A stretch of 7,394 bases of DNA from RUG11272 sp045226335 (lineage in GTDB: Bacteria > Bacillota > Clostridia > Christensenellales > Aristaeellaceae), in NCBI GenBank assembly GCA_045226335.1, contig JBGVCH010000070.1:1-7394 (forward strand). Direction: 5' to 3'. Below the pieces are notes generated by a model. The model searched no databases. It was not told the DNA's origin and was given only the letters and a program-made list of their open reading frames with translations. The position numbers and the translations under genes were made by a program. Position 1 is the stretch's first letter; every line of letters begins with the position of its first letter. Positions 4,377 through 7,394 of the stretch are shown piece after piece.

Positions 4377-7300
4377 ATGGCTGTCAAAATGACCGTTGAC
4401 GGCAACACCGCCGTCAGCCACGTCGCGTATGCGTTCAGCGATGTGGCGGCAATCTACCCCATCACGCCCTCGTCCCCCATGGCCGAGGTCGCCGACGTGT
4501 GGGCCGCCGAGAATCGGAAGAATCTCTTCGGCCAGACCGTCAAGATCCAGGAAATGCAGTCCGAAGCCGGCGCCGCCGGCGCTGTGCACGGCGCGCTGTC
4601 CGCAGGCGCTCTGACCACCACCTTCACGGCGTCTCAGGGCCTGCTGCTGATGATCCCGAATATGTACAAGATCGCCGGTGAGCTGACCCCGAGCGTCTTC
4701 CACGTGAGCGCCCGCGCGCTGGCCTACCACGCGCTGAACATCTTCGGCGACCACTCCGACGTCATGGCCTGCCGCCAGACCGGCTTCGCCATGCTGGCGT
4801 CCAACTCCGTCCAGGAAGCCCACGACATGGCCCTGGTCGCCCACATCGCGACCCTGAAGAGCTCCGTGCCGTTCCTGCACTTCTTCGACGGCTTCCGCAC
4901 CAGCCATGAGATCCAGAAGATCGACGCCGTCAGCGCCAAGAACGACTACGAAGAGCTCAAGGCCCTCGTGCCGTGGGACAAGATCGATGAGTTCCGCGCC
5001 CGCGCCCTGAATCCGGAGCATCCGCATCAGGCCGGTACCGCCCAGAACTCCGACATCTACTTCCAGGGCCGTGAAGCCTGCAACGCCTTCTACAATGCCG
5101 TTCCCGGCATCGTGGAAGAGGTCATGGACGACGTGGCCAAGGTCACGGGCCGTGCCTACAAGCCCTTCCAGTATGAGGGCGCTCCGGATGCCGACAAGGT
5201 CATCATCGCCATGGGCTCCGGCTGCGACGCCATCCATGAGACCGCCAACAAGCTCAATACCATGGGCTACAAGGTTGGCGTGGTGAAGTGCCACCTGTAC
5301 CGGCCCTTCTCCGTGGAATACCTGATGAAGGCCATTCCCGCCTCCGTGAAGAAGATTGCCGTGCTGGACCGCACCAAGGAATCCGGCTCCCTGGGCGAGC
5401 CCCTGTACCTGGACGTCTGCGCTGCCCTGATCGAGGCCGGCCGCACCGACATCAAGGTCGTGGGCGGGCGCTATGGCCTGGGCAGCAAGGAATTCACCCC
5501 CACCATGGTCAAGGCTGTGTATGACAACCTGGACGGTGAGATGAAGAACCACTTCACCGTGGGCATCGAAGACGACGTGACCGGCACCTCCCTGAAGCTG
5601 GGCGAGACCTTCGCCGCGGCCCCGGAAGGCACCTCCGCCTGCATGTTCTACGGCCTGGGCTCCGACGGCACCGTCGGTGCCAACAAGAACTCCATCAAGA
5701 TCATCGGCGACCACACCGACAAGTACGCGCAGGCCTACTTCTTCTATGATTCCAAGAAGTCCGGCGGCCTGACGGTCTCCCACCTGCGCTTCGGCGACAC
5801 CCCGATCCAGAGCCCCTACCTCATCGACGTGGCTGACTTCATCGCCTGCTCCAACCCCGCCTATGTCACCATCTATGACATGGCCAAGGATCTGCGGGAC
5901 GGCGGCACCTTCCTGCTGAACTGCCAGTGGAGCCCCGAGGAGCTGGACGCCCGTCTGCCCGCGAAGATGAAGAACACCCTGGCGAAGAAGCACGCCAACT
6001 TCTACATCATCAACGCCATCGACCTGGCCATCAAGGTGGGCATGCGCGGCCGCACCAACACCACCATGCAGGCGGCCTTCTTCAAGCTGGCGGAGATCAT
6101 CCCCTATGAGGATGCCGACAAGTACATGAAGGAAAAGGTCGTGGCCTCCTACGGCAAGAAGGGCCAGGACGTGGTCAACATGAACTTCGCGGCCATCGAC
6201 GCGGCCCTGGAAGGCCTGGTGAAGGTGGACATCCCCGCCAACTGGGCCACCACCACCGAAGGCGCCGAGCCTGTGAAGGTCGCCGGCACCACCGAGTACT
6301 TCGATACCTTCGTGGATCCCGTCCTGAAGCAGGAAGGCAACAGGCTGCCCGTCTCCATGCTGGATCCCCGCGGCATCGTGCCCACCGGCACCACCAAGTT
6401 CGAGAAGCGCGGCATCGCCGTGGCCGTCCCCGAGTGGCAGCCTGACCTGTGCGTCTCCTGCGGCTACTGCTCCGTGGTCTGCCCCCACGCCGCCATCCGC
6501 ACGATCTACACCGCCGACGGCACCCAGGTGCCCGAAGGCTATGTGACCAAGAAGGGCATCGGCAAGGAGTTCACCGGCCTGCAGCTGCGTGTGCAGGTGT
6601 CTCCGCTGGACTGCACCGGCTGCGGCAACTGCGTGGATGTCTGCCTTGGCAAGAGCAAGGAAGATCCCACCAAGAAGGCCCTGGTGCTCAAGCCCCTGGA
6701 TTCTCAGCGCAAGGAAGAGGCCAACTGGGAGTTCGCCATGACCGTGCCGGAGATCGCCGACCGCATCACCAACAAGGCCACCGTGAAGAACAGCCAGGCT
6801 CTGAAGCCCCTGTTCGAATTCTCCGGCGCCTGCGCGGGCTGCGGCGAGACCCCCTATGTCAAGCTGGTGACGCAGCTCTTCGGCGACCGCATGATCATCG
6901 CCAACGCCACGGGCTGCTCCTCCATCTACGGCGGCTCCGCTCCCACCTGCCCCTACACCACCAATGAGAAGGGCTTCGGCCCCGCCTGGTCCAACTCCCT
7001 GTTCGAGGACAACGCCGAGTTCGGCTTCGGCATGAACCTGGCTGTGACCCAGCGCCGCGCCAAGCTGGCGGAGGTCGTGGAGAAGGTCACGGAAGTCGGC
7101 AAGGACGAGGCCATCGTCGCGGCCGCCAAAGAGTGGCTGGAGAACAAGGACAACGCCGAGGGCTCCCGCACGGCCGGCGATAAGCTGGTTGCCCTGCTGG
7201 AGGCCAAGGACGGCGGCGCCGAGCTGAAGGAATTCATCCTGGCCAACAAGGACCTGCTGACCAAGAAGTCCATCTGGATCTTCGGCGGCGACGGCTGGGC

Positions 7301-7394
7301 CTATGACATCGGCTACGGCGGCGTGGACCACGTGCTGGCTCAGAACCAGGACGTCAACATCCTCGTGCTGGACACCGAGGTGTACTCCAACACC
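4377..7394 (+). CDS. nifJ: Pyruvate:ferredoxin (flavodoxin) oxidoreductase, 3'-truncated by the window
   Basis: An uninterrupted frame of 1006 codons runs off the window edge; the family is about 1170-1200 residues, so roughly 170 are missing. The cytosolic homodimer converts pyruvate and CoA to acetyl-CoA, CO2 and reduced ferredoxin using thiamine diphosphate and three [4Fe-4S] clusters. Seen in order: YPITPSS (27-33), EMQSEAGAAGA (59-69) and SAR with R113 in the pyruvate/TPP site; FFDGFRTSHE (169-178); LYRPFS (307-312) and DRTKESGSLGEPLY (331-344); GLGSDGTVGANKNSIK (426-441); and two ferredoxin-type clusters at C692/C695/C698/C702 and C746/C749/C752/C756. The TPP-domain cluster has C819, C822 and C847, its fourth Cys lying beyond the edge. 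GGDGWAYDIGYGG (970-982) and DTEVYSNT, the last eight residues, complete the TPP-binding signature. GGAGGAGG at 4362-4369, 7 nt before the ATG, fixes the start. The second cluster ends CVDVCL rather than the usual C-P. Confidence 0.98.
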   Translation, partial: MAVKMTVDGNTAVSHVAYAFSDVAAIYPITPSSPMAEVADVWAAENRKNLFGQTVKIQEMQSEAGAAGAVHGALSAGALTTTFTASQGLLLMIPNMYKIAGELTPSVFHVSARALAYHALNIFGDHSDVMACRQTGFAMLASNSVQEAHDMALVAHIATLKSSVPFLHFFDGFRTSHEIQKIDAVSAKNDYEELKALVPWDKIDEFRARALNPEHPHQAGTAQNSDIYFQGREACNAFYNAVPGIVEEVMDDVAKVTGRAYKPFQYEGAPDADKVIIAMGSGCDAIHETANKLNTMGYKVGVVKCHLYRPFSVEYLMKAIPASVKKIAVLDRTKESGSLGEPLYLDVCAALIEAGRTDIKVVGGRYGLGSKEFTPTMVKAVYDNLDGEMKNHFTVGIEDDVTGTSLKLGETFAAAPEGTSACMFYGLGSDGTVGANKNSIKIIGDHTDKYAQAYFFYDSKKSGGLTVSHLRFGDTPIQSPYLIDVADFIACSNPAYVTIYDMAKDLRDGGTFLLNCQWSPEELDARLPAKMKNTLAKKHANFYIINAIDLAIKVGMRGRTNTTMQAAFFKLAEIIPYEDADKYMKEKVVASYGKKGQDVVNMNFAAIDAALEGLVKVDIPANWATTTEGAEPVKVAGTTEYFDTFVDPVLKQEGNRLPVSMLDPRGIVPTGTTKFEKRGIAVAVPEWQPDLCVSCGYCSVVCPHAAIRTIYTADGTQVPEGYVTKKGIGKEFTGLQLRVQVSPLDCTGCGNCVDVCLGKSKEDPTKKALVLKPLDSQRKEEANWEFAMTVPEIADRITNKATVKNSQALKPLFEFSGACAGCGETPYVKLVTQLFGDRMIIANATGCSSIYGGSAPTCPYTTNEKGFGPAWSNSLFEDNAEFGFGMNLAVTQRRAKLAEVVEKVTEVGKDEAIVAAAKEWLENKDNAEGSRTAGDKLVALLEAKDGGAELKEFILANKDLLTKKSIWIFGGDGWAYDIGYGGVDHVLAQNQDVNILVLDTEVYSNT

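Noticed and set aside
4160..4408. An 82-codon minus-strand frame across the PFOR promoter and start
   Set aside because: It overlaps the PFOR promoter, leader and first codons, with no ribosome binding site. Only its last 17 codons, which are the repeat, show any sign of conservation.
4068..7331. A 1087-codon open frame on the minus strand opposite PFOR
   Set aside because: It is the antisense shadow of the PFOR gene: the GC-ending codons leave few stops on the opposite strand. It is rich in low-complexity Gly/His/Val/Leu with no recognisable family, whereas the plus frame carries every PFOR motif.

Overview
The window looks like chromosomal DNA of an anaerobic, GC-rich member of the Bacillota, probably class Clostridia. 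The pointers are a single-chain pyruvate:ferredoxin oxidoreductase, a RecR very close in sequence to the Bacillota type, strong AGGAGG-type ribosome binding sites, near-consensus sigma-A promoters, and coding sequence dominated by GC-ending codons (CTG, GCC, ATC, GGC). Genus-level assignment is not possible from what is visible. There is no sign of phage, insertion sequence, CRISPR or RNA genes.

Layout. (1) 1-159: a gene-free leader holding copy A of a 52-bp repeated element and a clear promoter. (2) 160-1906, plus strand: a probable operon of a DUF4097-type beta-helix protein, the nucleoid-associated protein YbaB/EbfC and the recombination mediator RecR. It closes with a strong terminator that also serves the convergent gene on the other strand. 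(3) 1991-3007, minus strand: a Cro/C1-type helix-turn-helix regulator with a long TPR-like C-terminal part. (4) 3008-3297: a divergent promoter region with a 35-nt A-rich tract abutting the plus-strand promoter. (5) 3298-3864, plus strand: a secreted protein with two SH3-like (SH3b) repeats, followed by a textbook terminator at 3914-3948. (6) 3949-4376: a 428-base non-coding stretch with hairpins, three AAGTGG boxes at exact 42-bp intervals, copy B of the 52-bp element, and a perfect-consensus promoter. (7) 4377 to the window end, plus strand: the first 1006 codons of pyruvate:ferredoxin oxidoreductase (nifJ), cut just before its last part.

How the parts relate. YbaB and RecR are the familiar DNA-maintenance pair, usually found behind dnaX. 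Here the gene in front is instead a DUF4097 protein with its own promoter. The regulator and the SH3b protein are divergent and may form a regulatory pair. PFOR is central anaerobic metabolism: it converts pyruvate to acetyl-CoA, CO2 and reduced ferredoxin.

The most unusual signal is non-coding. The same 52-bp element (42/52 identical, no gaps) lies exactly 25 bp upstream of the -35 box of both the DUF4097-operon promoter and the PFOR promoter, about 4.1 kb apart. On the minus strand both copies can be read as a similar 17-codon peptide. This may be a shared upstream promoter element, a divergent micro-ORF or a dispersed repeat.
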